Assembly: GCA_037074765.1 (NCBI GenBank)
Contig: JBAMDO010000018.1
Span: 248,001-312,000 of the forward strand
Direction: 5' to 3'
DNA from: Mansonella perstans
Lineage: Eukaryota; Nematoda; Chromadorea; Rhabditida; Onchocercidae
DNA length: 64,000 bases
Below are positions 1 through 13,400 of the stretch, in pieces. Position 1 is the first letter of the stretch. Each line of letters begins with the position of its first letter. The notes under the pieces were generated by a model. The model made no database searches and was not told the origin of the DNA. It saw only the letters and a list, made by a program, of their open reading frames with translations. The position numbers and the translations under genes are program-made.

Positions 1-1307
1 CCAAGACACATTAAATGAATTTACAAAAAGTTGATTTATTCGTCTGAGATTAGTTTTTTCACAACAGATTCAGTGCGGCTGTCGTAAATTCTCAGGATTG
101 AAGTTGAAAAAGGTTGAAAAAGAGGTATGTTTAAAATCAGAATGCCTTCATTGCCAGTGAAAGAGGTTTATTCGGAAATTCAATAGAACAACTGACATTA
201 GGTCGAATTATAGCAAAAATTCTGGAATTAATTTGCTTAGATTCATTTCTTTTGCTATATGTTGAATTTTACTTCTAACTGCAACGATCTTTCAAAATTT
301 TGGATTTTTTTTCATTTTCTAGCAATTTTAAGTGACAGAAATACGTACGTGAAGCATTTTGAATTCTAAGTTTAATCCAATTCATTTTCCCTCTTTCTTC
401 TCTTTCTCTTATTTCTACCTTATTATTCTACAAACGAAGTCTATCAAAAATGCATCATTAATGCATCTTCAGTTATTTTATAACAGTTTCAATTAAGCGA
501 CTACCTCCTCTCAACATTTTTTCTTACCTGTATCTCTTAAAGCCCTTTATAGCGGAATAGATCATAGGATCGATGTTAAATGTTCAATCACAATAATGTC
601 ACTAAGTGAAGTATATATGAATTACTGGAATTGCTAGAAAGTGTCAACGATGTGCCGATGACAAACAAGATGAAACCTTACATAAGAACAGTCCTTAGTG
701 CAACAGATGGCGAATGTCAAATATTTCATTACTTATTGAATTTCTCCATGAATTTAACTCTGACCAAAATATGCGAAGTACGACGAAAATCGAATTTTTT
801 TAACGGAAAACTGCACGAAATGTTAAATTAGTTAACTTTAATTAATAAAAACTCGTCTGGTCTATTTGGCAGAATAGTAAAATTAACTTAACATGCTAAA
901 TCTTTAGGTAATAATGTAATTGAAGAAATAATTGATCATATTCTTATGAATAGTAGTCTGATAAGAACTGTTTTAATTTACAATAAGAATAAAAAAAATT
1001 AAAATTTCAGCAAATGATGAAAAAAATGAATTGAAATTTTCTGAAAATGAAGAATGGGATATTTTTTAACAGAATGATCGAAATCATTCGAGAAATTCTT
1101 CAGTAACTCTGAATAATTTGAAGGAGAAAAAGGTGGAAAAAATGAATATTTAGAAGAATCGTCAGGGTTAATAAATATTCTATTAAAAAAAAAAGCTACG
1201 CTATGATATAAATACCTTTGTGAGCTTTAACAATTTCTTTAGCATTAATTAATATTTAAGAAGTATTTCAAAAAATTTAATTAATAATTTCAAAAGTTAG
1301 AAAAATT

Positions 1308-1432
1308 CAACAACAACAACAACTTTGCAAATATTATTTTCTTATCATAATTAAAAAAATATAATGCGATTCAATAAACATAACAACAACAACAACAACA
1401 ACAACGACAAAGCAACAACAATAACAAAATAA
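1308..1432. repeat. CAA-type triplet repeats
   Basis: A pure CAA run at 1308-1322 is followed, after 60 bases of unique sequence, by a longer imperfect AAC/CAA tract at 1382-1432 interrupted by GAC, AGC and ATA triplets. There is no flanking open frame to suggest coding polyglutamine. Confidence 0.85.
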
Positions 1433-1508
1433 TGATAATACATTCCAAAAAGTTTTAGTCATTCCTGAACAGCTCATGCCGACAAATAAGCAAATTGGTT
1501 TTTTTCAG

Positions 1509-1532
1509 TTTTTTTTTTTTTTTTTTTTTTTT
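1509..1532. repeat. Poly-T run of about 24
   Basis: An uninterrupted T run beginning just after a short TTTTTCAG. Such runs are assembly-sensitive. No gene is adjacent. Confidence 0.9.
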
Positions 1533-2019
1533 ATAAAAGCATAACAAGCGCGATTTAGATTGAATCATACTGCAAAGAAAGAAATGAATGGTGGAAAAAT
1601 CTAAACTGGAAAGATTGGGTCACTCTCTTTTCTGTTTCATACTTTTTTCTTCACCTGCTCTTATTCCATTGATTTCATCCACAACATACACACACATGTA
1701 TATATATATTAATGAATATTAATAGTGTGGACGATGATAAAAATCAAACAAAACTACACTTATATGAAATCATTTCTTATCACACTAATCCGTAATGTAT
1801 TTATCTTAAAAATAAGTGATTATGACTAATAGGAATATGATGAAGAAAAGAAAAGCCTAAAGATCTTAGGCTATATGGAAGAAATTAATTAAAGTAAAAT
1901 ATGTCATACATGTCATTCTAAAGAGATGGACATACAACATTCGTTAATATCACCAATATTTAATTTTTTTTGAAGTCCAAAAAAAAATCATTTTCATCAT
2001 TGTAGAAGTGAAGAAAATA

Positions 2020-2268
2020 AGCGATGAACAAAATATCGTATTCATCTTCACTGTGTTAAAATTAAAATTAAATTTGAATTTGAAAATGAAATTAGCTGAG
2101 TTTGTAAGGAAACAATCCGTGTCACCGTTTGTAGCAATCAAATGTCATCAACTGTTATCGCTGCAAAAAATGATGACAAAATACGATATGCTATCGTCCT
2201 CTTCATTTTAAAATTAAAATTAAATTTGAATTTGAAATATGAAATTAGTGCAGTTTGTTGGAAGATAA
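2020..2268. repeat. Diverged tandem duplication, period about 152 bp
   Basis: A core starting TTAAAATTAAAATTAAATTT recurs at 2056 and at 2208, continuing as GAATTTGAAA in both. Flanking sequence also matches: GATGAACAAAATATCGTA near 2025 against GATGACAAAATACGATATG near 2172, and GAAATTAG followed by an AGTTTG-like stretch after each core. A whole block of about 100 to 150 bp was therefore duplicated and has since diverged. Confidence 0.8.
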
Positions 2269-2718
2269 ATTTCTCAGTGAAATTTTTTCTCCCCACCACT
2301 AAACATTGCATCTACATTTCTTACCCAATATTTCAATAGCTACAAAAAAACTTCTTCAAATACAATGAATAATCAAAAGGGGATAAGGTATTACAGCGGT
2401 GCGGCGGTATTTTACATAAAAACCATAAATGTGTATTTGAAGGACTTTTTTTTCGGACATCATTTGATGTGTTAATGATGGCTGAATTGTACATTTTATA
2501 ATATCATCGAAGTAGTAATGGTCAAGCCAAGTCAAGTGGTGATATTTGTGACTGGGAAAGGACGGGAAAGGACGGAATGATTGATAAATGAAAAGCTGAT
2601 AAGGCTTTTGAAAACTAGTAGTGCCTATTGAAGGCTGTTTACACTTGTAAAAGGCATCAGAAGTATTGCAGTGATTGCTTGACAATGTTCAATTTTAATT
2701 TTAGCATATGAACCACCA

Positions 2719-2787
2719 GCCTATCTTTGGCTTAAAGTACAGTCTATCTTTGGCTTGAGCAATCGAACTACCTCTGGCTTGAACAGC
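2719..2787. repeat. Three-copy short tandem repeat
   Basis: CTATCTTTGGCTT occurs at about 2721 and 2743, and a third copy, CTACCTCTGGCTT, at about 2768. The spacing is 22 to 26 bases, with partly shared linkers (GAGCAATCGAA, GAACAGC). It looks like a small degenerate minisatellite. Confidence 0.75.
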
Positions 2788-3463
2788 AAAAGATGCAAGG
2801 TATTTTTTCCGTGAAATAATTAATTTTTATTGCATATTAGAAAAAGTTATGATATAAAATAAACTAAAATTTAATTCTCACATAAAAATTTCAGCTGCTA
2901 ATTCAGTTTCTCTTCTTTCAAGCTACCCCACAATAGTTACTTTTGAGTTGATCGTAACAGAAGTGATTAGCGAAAAATTACTTGCATTGAAAGTAATTTT
3001 GAATTTGTTCAAAAGTTGTGGATTAGCTCAGTGCTGAGCATAGCAAAGAGAAATTGAAGGAATCATTGGTAGTATCTGTGAACACTTTAGAATATCTAAA
3101 CCGATTGAGTCGATTTTATTTCATTTTCTTTCCTTTTAGTATATACCGTTGAAGCAACGTTAAAGGAAGTGTGAACATTCCATCATAAAATCAAAATTTT
3201 GTTTTCCACTCATTTCTATCTTTCTTTCTTTTGGCTATTTTAATGGTTTTTTCAATTTCTACCAATAGAATTTCCAGACTTCAGACTGTCAATAACAGGC
3301 TACGAAATGCTGTCATAAATCTTTTTAATCTTTTTTAAGGGTAAGAAACAAATATCTGCGGGTAATAAATCTATGGGTAAAAAAATCTATGGTAACAAAT
3401 TATCATACCCAGTCATGATCCTTTTTGTAAGTCATTTTTTATGGCAACTTATTTTTTAACTTT

Positions 3464-3537
3464 GATGAAATCTTCAGTTTAAAAAAAGCATTTCGTTTAA
3501 CTTTGACCAATCTTCAGTTTTAAAAAAAGCATAGTCT
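3464..3537. repeat. Tandem duplication of about 42 bp
   Basis: AACTTTGATGAAATCTTCAG plus an A-run and GCAT is followed directly by AACTTTGACCAATCTTCAG plus an A-run and GCAT. Two imperfect copies lie head to tail. Confidence 0.8.
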
Positions 3538-6500
3538 TTGATATAAGAATACGATAAAATAGTCCAGTCCCGTGAGCGCTGGATCCTGAGCAATACAAAT
3601 TAACTTATTGGTTATCAATGATCACAAATCGTCATTACCAGATAGTTTTTGAAAAAAGATAGCAAGCATTTTTCAATGCTTTTAAAATAGGCATAACTTT
3701 TCTAAAATTTTTCGGTGCCTTAAAATTTTGTTAAAAATTGCTCATATGGTTAAGTGTAATTAGCTGACAATATTAATCCTCTTTTTCAGTCTCATCTGCC
3801 AGTTTTCATGTTTCTGGCTAATTCTCGATTTTAAAGCCATAAACTATCTTAGTATACATACTCAATTGGACTAAATGATTGTTCCTTTAGGCTTTCATTC
3901 AAATCATCTATTTCCATCCTTCCATTTAGTGACCAAAATTAACTAGTCCCAAATCTGGGGTTTTCAATTGGTCTAAGTAAGTCTAACATATGAACTATTG
4001 AAATGGATTTAAAAAGCACTGCTTACCTTTCTCCATGAATCTATGATAGAAAAGACCGATTGTTTTGCTAATTGGCAAGTTTCGATCGAAAAATATAATA
4101 CTGAAATAATTTGATGAGAATCAAATTGAATGTATCTTACAAGCTCTGTCAAAAATACAATTTTAATCAAAATTTTCAATTGAAATCCATAAATTAAAAC
4201 CAAATATATTCGAATACCTCAGGAGGTGATTTGTTTCGCATTAAAGTTCTAGGATCTCATTTCTTCCAAGTAAAAATATTATTGCTTTCTTGTTTGTATT
4301 TTTCAAACTGTTTGGTTAAAGTGAGGGAGAGAGAGAAAGGTGATTAGTGTATATGGAATAGAAATCTAGGAATTAAAACAAAAAGAAATCATTAGAATTT
4401 ATTTCATTTCTCAAAATTGCATAAAATCTGAACATCTTAGCTAACCGTTTTGGTGACATCGTGACATTGTTATGCTGCAAAATTTTTTCAAATCCAATTA
4501 TACAAATTTCAAGTGAGTATGCAAAATTAAAATTAAGTAAAAAATGAAGCAGAAGGAAAATCAGAATAAAATGTTGGCAAATTCTCTTTTTTGGTATAAC
4601 CAATGTGAGCATATAAAGTTGATGCAGCAAGAGTGGTGAGCATTGTAACCTCGGTTATTTCTTAAAGTAAAAATTTTAACTTTATTAAAACATGCATGAA
4701 ACCCCTATTTCCAGAAAGTTATGGGAGACAAAGAAAAGATATACGGCATTTATTTGACAAAAAAAAATTGCTTCTAAGTAAATTGGATAATTAATTAAAT
4801 TTCTCAATAATTCATTAAGATATTCCAGTATGATTTTTTTTGCATAGATATGAAGTTGGCATATTTTTGCATATAAGTGAAAAAAGTTCAAGTGGGATAT
4901 TATTAGTTATAATGGATGGGATCGATTTATTATTGTCAACAAAACAGATCTTGATACTGTTACTATCACAGTCATTTAATGCGATTATAAATATTAACAC
5001 AGTACCAAAAGGTGGATATTTATCAAAAAGATATTTTGGTACAAAGCTTAGCCGCAATTCTTTGCGACACTTTCTCTGCCTTGTTTATGTCGGTAACTAG
5101 CTTTTTGTAATTGTAAAACAGAACCAGGTGTGCTTCAGAGACTTTTGTTTAATTTTTGAATAAAAATAAATCATTCATTGGATTTAAACAGATAGAGTAA
5201 TGGAATAATAATAATTGTTGGATTATAGGGACTGACATAAACTAGTTATAATATGTGGGCCAGAAAGTAATGGCTTCAATCAAAGTTAAATTACTGTAGA
5301 AAATACACATCAAACTTGCATCAATTTGCTATCACATACAAAAGTCGTGGAAAAAAAAATTGCTTTCAGAAATTTTTTTTTCTTCTGTCAAATTGAAAAT
5401 TGAGAAATTTTCGTCAAAAAATTTCTTTCGAGATTACTGTATTGTTTAAAAAAAAAGACATAAAAGATTTTTTTTATTTCGTATAATTTAGATAAGTGGC
5501 TTTTTCCTTTGAAATAAGAAATGAATAACGATTGAAACAGCTATGGTAAAGAAATGAAATTAAATAATTAAAAAGAATAATTTGAAGCAAAAGTTAGTCT
5601 CATAATAGAACAATGAAATAATTAATAAATTGATTATGAAATTTTAAACAAAATGTAATTAATTTTATGAACAACTTTTATCAAAAATTTTTATTAAAAT
5701 GTTCTAACGAATAAAATTGCTCTTGTTATTTTGAATTTTATTAAATTTTCACTTTTACAATTTGATATGATATGTTTATTTACAAACTGAAGTGATTTAA
5801 TGTATCATAAATGAGAACGGTTGGTTGTAAAGAGTGATTGTTAAGATTGCGGTAAGAGCAATGGAAATCAGGTAATGAGATGTTGCTGATGAAGATCATG
5901 TAAGGATACGGTAGATTCAGGTCATTGGAGAATGGAATGAAAAACATGGTAAAATAATAATGTTTAATGAAGATGGGTAAGTTCATTTGAGGTGATAGGG
6001 ACAAAGCAATCTAATAATTAATAATTGCTATTTTACTAATTCAAATGGAACAGATGATTTTATTTAACATATCTATCTATAGAGTCCGAAAAAAAAGATT
6101 TTGTGACAGTTATTAAAGTAGTTATTTTAACAGTTAAATAAAACAACACTAACATACGTTAAAGAAGGCTTTCACCGTACTCTAAATGATTAACTATCCA
6201 GAAATGATATAAATAATTTTTCTCAACAAAATCTTTTAAAAGTTATTTTTTTATGTTATTTATAAAAAGAAAGAATTAAAAATAAAATAATTAGTCGACG
6301 TTACTTTATTTTTAAAATACCAAAAATGTTGAACTTTTTAAGTCCGAAAATTTGCAAATGTAACACAAAATGATCGAATGAAATCATCATGCACTAATGA
6401 ACTTGACAAAGTTGTTTTTTGTAAATTAAAAGTAAGCAATACTTTGCTGACAACAAAATGTTCAATATTAAAAAGTTCAAAAGGTTATTATCGTAATACA

Positions 6501-7985
6501 TTAATGAATTATCTGCATTCCTAATTTTACCACTTATTATTGGAACAATTAGTAACAATCGTTATAATTTGTTATCAGTTTATTCCCAATATTTCATCAT
6601 ACCTGAAATCAGTCAATATTTTTTCTACTTAAACAAACTTTACTCTCGAATTGATAACTTTTGATTTTTTGTCACCATTATCACTGCCGTTATTGCTATT
6701 TCATTTTGTTATTAATATATCTCATCGATCAGTTTTGTTAAACTTAACAAGTAAAAAAGAATGATTGAGCTTACGAAGTTTTGAATTAAAAGAGAGAAGC
6801 AAAGGAATGGTAGCACATCAAAAAATCATTCATGCTTCAAGGCGCCATCATCAAAAGGCGGCTTTTTACTTTGATCATATGCATATGATGCGTTAGTAAC
6901 ATACATTTGATTATCAAGCCGTATCATTTCAAATTTCTTATCAGTAAATTATATTTTTTCTATTGCATTCAATGTTACCATTGATAATAGTAATGGGGAA
7001 TCGCAATGAAAATATCATTGAATTTTTTTCTCAATTTAGTTCCTAAAAATTAACTTTAGTCGTATGATAAATTATTTCATCATCTTGTTAAACTGGTATT
7101 CAGTATTGACCATTTTACGGTTCCATAAACTTCACACATATCGGATTTTACAAATGCCTCCAAAAAGATGATTTCATGAATAATTTAAGAATTAATGAAA
7201 GCCAAGGTCAATTATTGAAATTTGAAATGATTATTCTAAAACTATCAAATTGGTATTCAATGATAATAATTTCATCAAACTGCAATTATACAAACAAATA
7301 AAGAAGAATTGATTAATTGTAAGATAAACACAAATATGTTATTAATACAATTAATCATTTGGATTTCCTGAAAAGCAATAACAACAAAAAAAAAGATGAC
7401 AAGTAAAATATTGTGAAGATCAAATTATTAAATTAACAATTTTTCATCATTTATTAATTGTAAAGGTTTTCTAAGCATCCGAAATTATCCGTTTAAAATT
7501 TTTATAGTTCGATTAAATTTTAAATTTCAAGAAATTGCTGAAATAAATTTATTTTAAGTAAAGTTTTTATTATAAGTAATTTTTGGTTATTCATTTTATG
7601 TGAACATTTACCAGAAATTAATCGGTTACATTTTAAAGCTATCAGATGATGATTTTTTTAAATCATTTTGTTCTCTTTTTGTTATCTTTTAAATTATCAT
7701 TTTCTGATTAAATTTAATGAAGTTTAAGTGATTTTTCTGAACAAATAAATAGTAAAGATGTTGTTTAGTTATTTGATCAATTTCTTACACAACAAATTTT
7801 ATTGAATTAATAGAAAGGATTGAACTGATATTTTCCAGTTCAGAGTTATCGGATGTTCTTTAGCCATTTGTTGTTATATTATAGATAATTTAGTAATTTG
7901 TCATCATCGACTATTTATTTGTCAACAATTTCAGGTAAAAAAATGACATGATAGAGAGAATGAAAAAGATTGTTTGTAAGGTAAG

Positions 7986-8275
7986 AAGAGAAAGAAAGAG
8001 AGAGAGAGAGAGAGAGATAGAAAGAGATCCGAATTATTTAAATGAGAAATATTTGGTTGTAAACCGTTGTCATAACGTCGAAACTTTGTCTTGTCGGCAA
8101 CTCTTTCTTCGTTACAAAAGGAAAATGAAAACCCCAAATAGCTAATATCTTATACTTCTGTCCTCTCTCTCTTTTTTATTACCTCTATTTGTTACCGATT
8201 TAATATTATACGAAAAAAATGAGAGAGAGAGAGAGAAAAGGGGGAGAAGAGAAAGAAAAAAAGAAAGAGAAAGGG
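7986..8275. repeat. Two GA-rich purine tracts
   Basis: A GAGA tract at 7986-8027 and a second GA/GGGA/GAAA tract at 8219-8277 lie about 190 bases apart on the same strand. Short open frames here are low-complexity E/R/K-rich (plus) or S/L/F-rich (minus) artefacts. Confidence 0.8.
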
Positions 8276-8437
8276 AAATTTTTTTTAAAACTTATTTAAC
8301 AATCGTTTAGTTTATATTTCATGACAATTCCAATAAAAATTATAAAGAGATTTGAAAATCTTCATCAAAATTTTTAAATGAAACAATGAATAGACGGTAA
8401 GATCAAAAAAAAAAAAAAAAAAGTTGATGACAACATT

Positions 8438-8469
8438 ATTAGATCAGTTTTTTGTTTTTTTGATCTAAT
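8438..8469. repeat. 9-bp inverted repeat with T-rich loop
   Basis: ATTAGATCA (8438-8446) and its exact complement TGATCTAAT (8461-8469) flank a 14-base T-rich loop. It is a weak hairpin, probably chance. Confidence 0.5.
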
Positions 8470-9717
8470 GAAATTATACCAGTTACGATTTTTATTTTTC
8501 ATTTCATTTTTATTTTATATAAAATTACACATACTTCATTTATATACATAATTTAGAGCAAAAAATTTCTATTCAAAAAAGAAAACTTATTTTGCTTTTC
8601 ACATTATGAAGGAAATTTCAATAATGCTTGGGTGAAAATGTGCTTAAAAATTATTCATAAAGTATAATTATGAAATTTAATTTTAAAATTTAAGCAATTG
8701 TTTTTGAAATGTTAATTTAATAGGAATTTGAAATAATGATAGAAAAGCAGCTGGCACAATATTTTTTTTCAACATTTCAATATATTTTGAAGCAGTGATA
8801 TATATTATTGTGAGAATATATCGAATAAGCACCGATAGCAGCATCAGCAGTAGCAGTAGTGGCAACAGCAACAGCAGCAGTATCATCAACCATCAACAAA
8901 ACGGTGGTCGCCCAGAAAGAAAGGCAGTAGTGCATAAAAGTACCGTATACCATTGGCTCATAAAACACCAATATGCTCGAAATTGAAGAAGATACATACC
9001 GACCCGAGGACGGGAATTGCAGATACTCTTTTCTGCACACAAATACGACACATACAAAATGTACACAATTGTAGTAGGAAATTAACATTAGAACTATTTC
9101 ATCGATAGCAAAATTTCTATCTTACTAATTCAGCATTTCAATTTATCTTATCAAAATTTAATTTAATTTAGCATTTCAAATAAAACCAATCTAAGATTTG
9201 TCTTACCAAAATTATTGAATGAATATTGACATGCAAATATATGCCATATAATATTATCATTTCATTACAGTATTTCCAGCGAGTGCTTTTCATCTTATTT
9301 TATCGATTTTAAATTTCATCATTTAACATGTAGGAAAAAAATTCTTTTTGAAAATTTTTACATAATTATCCATTTCAGAATAAAAAAAAATCAATCAATA
9401 TTGTTATATTTTCTACACTAATTGCACGATATGAAAGAATAAAAAAAAAAAAAAATTTAATCATTTATTCGTTATTGAACAAAATAAATTTTGAAAAACA
9501 AAATGCAAAACATTGTTAAAAATTGTAACTAATTTAAACATTCTAAAATCGATCAATCATTTTATAAAACATACATTTTGTGAATCAAGTTATTACAAAT
9601 GTAAAATTTTTCATCGAGCTAGCAAAAATTATTCACTTTAAATTTTGAAAAATTCCAATCATTAATTTTTTTCTATGCATTTAGCAAAAATAATATATCG
9701 TTGAAATAAAGCCTAAG

Positions 9718-10052
9718 TATAAATTTTATTTTTTTATCAATCCCTTGTCAACATTAATCTCAATTTTAAATTTGAATCAATTCATACAAATAAAAATGAA
9801 TTAAGGAGACATTTAAATGTTACTTGATTTCATAGTAAGATTTACGTCAAAAAACATACTTGTGGTGGTGTTATGTAATTTCAATTCATTAGATGAAATT
9901 AAATTTTTGCAAACTTTTTGTGCAACATGCACACACAGATAGAGGAATCAAGGTGAGGAATATAAATTTTATTTTTTTATCAATCCCTTGTCAACATTAA
10001 TTTTCATTTTAAATTTAAATCAATTCATTCAAATGGAAATGAATTAAGAAGA
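9718..10052. repeat. 92-bp direct repeat pair, 243 bp apart
   Basis: The block starting TATAAATTTTATTTTTTTAT at 9718 recurs at 9961. Identity holds through a shared CAATCCCTTGTCAACATTAA and on to GAATTAAG-AGA at 9809 and 10052, with about a dozen substitutions. The 151 bases between copies are unique. This is a segmental duplication rather than a satellite. Confidence 0.88.
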
Positions 10053-10098
10053 TTAATTGGTTGATAAAAATGAAAATCAATGCTGATTGAAAATTAAT

Positions 10099-10165
10099 GT
10101 GATGGTGGTAGTGGTGGCAACAGTGGTGGCGGTGGTGGTGGTGATAGTAATGATGGTAGTGTTTC
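10099..10165. repeat. GGT/GTG-rich imperfect triplet repeat
   Basis: GTGGTGGCAACAGTGGTGGC-like triplets run imperfectly across about 65 bases. The minus-strand frame gives a His/Tyr-rich low-complexity peptide that I do not regard as coding. Confidence 0.75.
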
Positions 10166-10391
10166 GGCTCGACGGATTGGTTGATAAGCAAACGACAACG
10201 TTGCAATTACGATGCTAATAAAATGCAGCTTTTGTTAAATTAAATTCTGCATCCAACAAATGCATAATTTAGCAACAACAACATCCATCCTGAAAGAAAA
10301 GCAATGAGGGACTATTAAAAAAAAAAAGAAAGACGGAAGCAATCTCAACTAATGATAAATAAAAATGCTTTTAAATGTGGATAGAAGTTTC

Positions 10392-10447
10392 TCTTATCTG
10401 CGATCTGGATTAATATCACTCTTATCTGCGATCTGGATTAATATCAC
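10392..10447. repeat. Perfect 28-bp tandem duplication
   Basis: A 28-base unit beginning TCTTATCTGCGATCTGGATT occurs twice with no spacer (10392-10419 and 10420-10447) and no mismatch that I can see. The absence of divergence suggests a recent event or an assembly artefact. Confidence 0.92.
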
Positions 10448-13400
10448 CACTGAATGGGTGATTGTTTTTAGTCTTTTTATCTATTCATGGAAATTTATCA
10501 TAATTATTTATTGATAAGTAAGATCACTGAGAATCTTGCACAAAGTGACAGGGAGGGGAATCCTAAAAATTCTCGTTTGAATATAACAATTTCCTGGATC
10601 AATATGAGCAATGAAAAATTTTCTTTACTAAGCTTGTTTAGGGGAAAAAAGTAAAAAGAAGGAATAGAAAGAAATTTAAAACTTTAAATTTATTTGATCG
10701 AATATTTTTTTCTCTCAGAGCTAAATCGTTTAGCACAGAGTAGCAAATAGGTTTGAAATTCTGGAAGATTTCGGAAAATGTATGTTAAAAAACTGATGTT
10801 GAATTTCTGTCATATGGCATGCTCAAATCAGTGTTGAATGTTAGCTTAAGCGCGATCCTAGGCTATTTGAGAGGCTAATCGAGAATATAATCATTAATTC
10901 ATATTAAAGTGTTACTTCACAATTGTTCACAACATACTGCTACACATAAAAGTAATTAAAATATCTATTAAATGCGTAATCATAACTTGTGCACAATCAT
11001 CATCATGATCTTAATCATTCGAAAAATCCTGAAATTTTAAATTCCCAAAATATACCAATGAATATATATTTCCGCGATAAACCTAGAAAAGAGAACTTAA
11101 GACAAGAAGCAATTACTGAACATTGAATGTCGCATTGGCTATGGAGAGTTGGAGAAAACTTTTTGACAAAATTTCCTACTTGTATTTGGTAATTAAAATG
11201 GATGAAGTTAAATATCAGTGCTGATAAATGGTTCATTTTAAGCTTAGTTTGACTCCAAATGCAACAATGTAATTAATTTAATGATTAAGAAAATTTGACG
11301 TCAATCATTCCTAGATGCTGACCTTTTTCGCTCAATCCAAATATATCAACAAATTAAAAAGAAAAATGATCAATTGCAATTAGATAATTCATTTTTTGTT
11401 AAACATATTCAAATTGATTTTATTGGAAATTTTTTACTCATGTCGATTCCATTTACAATTCTTGTACATCTATCACTTTTCCCCTCTTTCAAACCTAACT
11501 TTCATAGGCAATAAATGAAACATATCCAGTTTGCATATGCAAATTAGCAACAAAATTTTTTAATAAGTATGCAGCAGTGGAAAAATGTAAAATATACGAA
11601 TTTAAAGGAAAATAAATTTTATGGATCAAAGAAAGATGAAATTTAAAAAACCAGTTTCGAAATTAATCTTGGCGGATTATTGCGACAAAACATTTTACAT
11701 TGAAAATTTAATCTCATTCACTTACTTTCATACATTGCACTTATTCATCTTATCAACATCATTCTGTCATAATCAAGTCATTCTATTTTCACTTCTGATG
11801 TTTACAGCGATTGTCTGTGATGCTTTTTACCGCAGTATATTTATATATATCATTAATTGCTTGATAATTTCAAAAAATTTTCACTTTAACAACTTTGCTT
11901 ATTACTTTAATTTTCAAATAAGTTTTTATAGATTTATAGTTTTTTTTATCAGAAATATTAAAGATTTTTAAAATTTCACTAATTACAACTCTCTGGAAAT
12001 TGACAAATATTTTATGTCAAAATTACTTCCACATTTTTTCTTTCGCCGTGATAATATTTATTAAATGATAAGATGATCTGATTTAAATTTGATTTATATG
12101 CGTAATCATCCTTTCAATCGTATTTAAAATTAATCAAATTTTTTTTTTATTTAATTAATGAATAGTTAAAAGAAATCTCAAAATTATAAAATATTTAACA
12201 AATTTCTAGAGCTAATTATTGCAAAAATAATAGCATTAACAATTTTATATGCTTGCTTACAGGGAAATCTTCCAATATTTCCTTTTTCGAACTTCGTCAT
12301 ATTTATTAAATTATCACAGTACTGTCCAGTTTTACCGCTTATCTATTTTCTCCCTTCCTTTCCCCTTTCTTTTTAACCCTCTCTCTCTCTTTCTCTTTTT
12401 CAATTATATTATTGATTAAAAAGATTTAGACTAATTTCAAAGTTATAATAGTATAAAGAAGTTGCCAACCACTAATACTGATTTTTTGTTGACATTTTAA
12501 ATAAATTGTGTTTTTTAAAGCAACGATTTTGTTCTGCTATGTAATGCAAACAAAATTTTTGTGTTTATCTTTAATTTTAATAAAAAAAAAAAAAAAAAAG
12601 AAACTCAACTAAACTAAATTTTCATCTCTGAATGAAGCCTATTATTATTCCTTTTCTCGTCTCATCCAACAATCATACTATCATCGATTATTGGGCAAAT
12701 AAAAATCAGTAGTTTGCCTGACAACTTGAAATATTTTAGTTGACAAAAAAATAAAACCGAAACTAGCCATCTTTGTTTTTAATTTTATTTTCTCTTACCT
12801 GTTAATTTTAAATTTCCGCCGCAAACAGTTTTAATTGCTTAATTTAAAATTCAATTGAACAGTACTATATCAGTCAATCACTCAGTCTGTCAAATTCAAT
12901 ACTTTTAAGAAGTACAATATTTATTTTTTAATTACGTTTATTTCATTCATATCATTTCACGTATAACTAAATTAAGCGTTAAATATTTTTTCGCAACGAT
13001 CAAAAGAATAACAAACATTAGTTTGCATCTTTCGCAGTATACTGGAACACTAATACTTAAATTTCTGTGCATCACTGACTTAAACTTTTACTATTCGATA
13101 CTGTTTAATTCAATTCAATTCATTATTATTCAACCCAGTACTTTTACCGATTTTTTCTCTTGAAGTATCTGCATGTTACTTTTGAAGAAGAGATTATATC
13201 CAGAAATAATAGGTTGGAATATGTGTAAAATGATGGTCTTTATCAAATTGACGTATTTCTTATGATTTTGAGATTTTTTCCTTAATTAGTTTAATTTTCC
13301 TCTGTTAAATTAAGTCATAGAAATAATTTTTTTGCAATTGCAAATTTCTAAATTTTTTTAACTTTTGGCAGAATTATTTGATACAATAATTGAATAAAAT

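Noticed and set aside
2356..2685. 109-codon minus-strand frame with fairly varied composition
   Set aside because: No recognised domain, signal peptide or splice context, and the length is within chance expectation. It would be reconsidered if transcripts were found.
8683..9088. Leu-rich and Ala/Thr/Val-rich minus-strand frames
   Set aside because: They are complements of the CAG-like triplet stretch. The plus strand is the slightly better coding candidate and is itself weak.
11621..11971. 116-codon plus-strand frame with several hydrophobic stretches
   Set aside because: Composition is F/I/N/Y/L as expected from AT-rich noise. No homology recognised. A frame of this length is expected roughly once by chance in 64 kb of such DNA.
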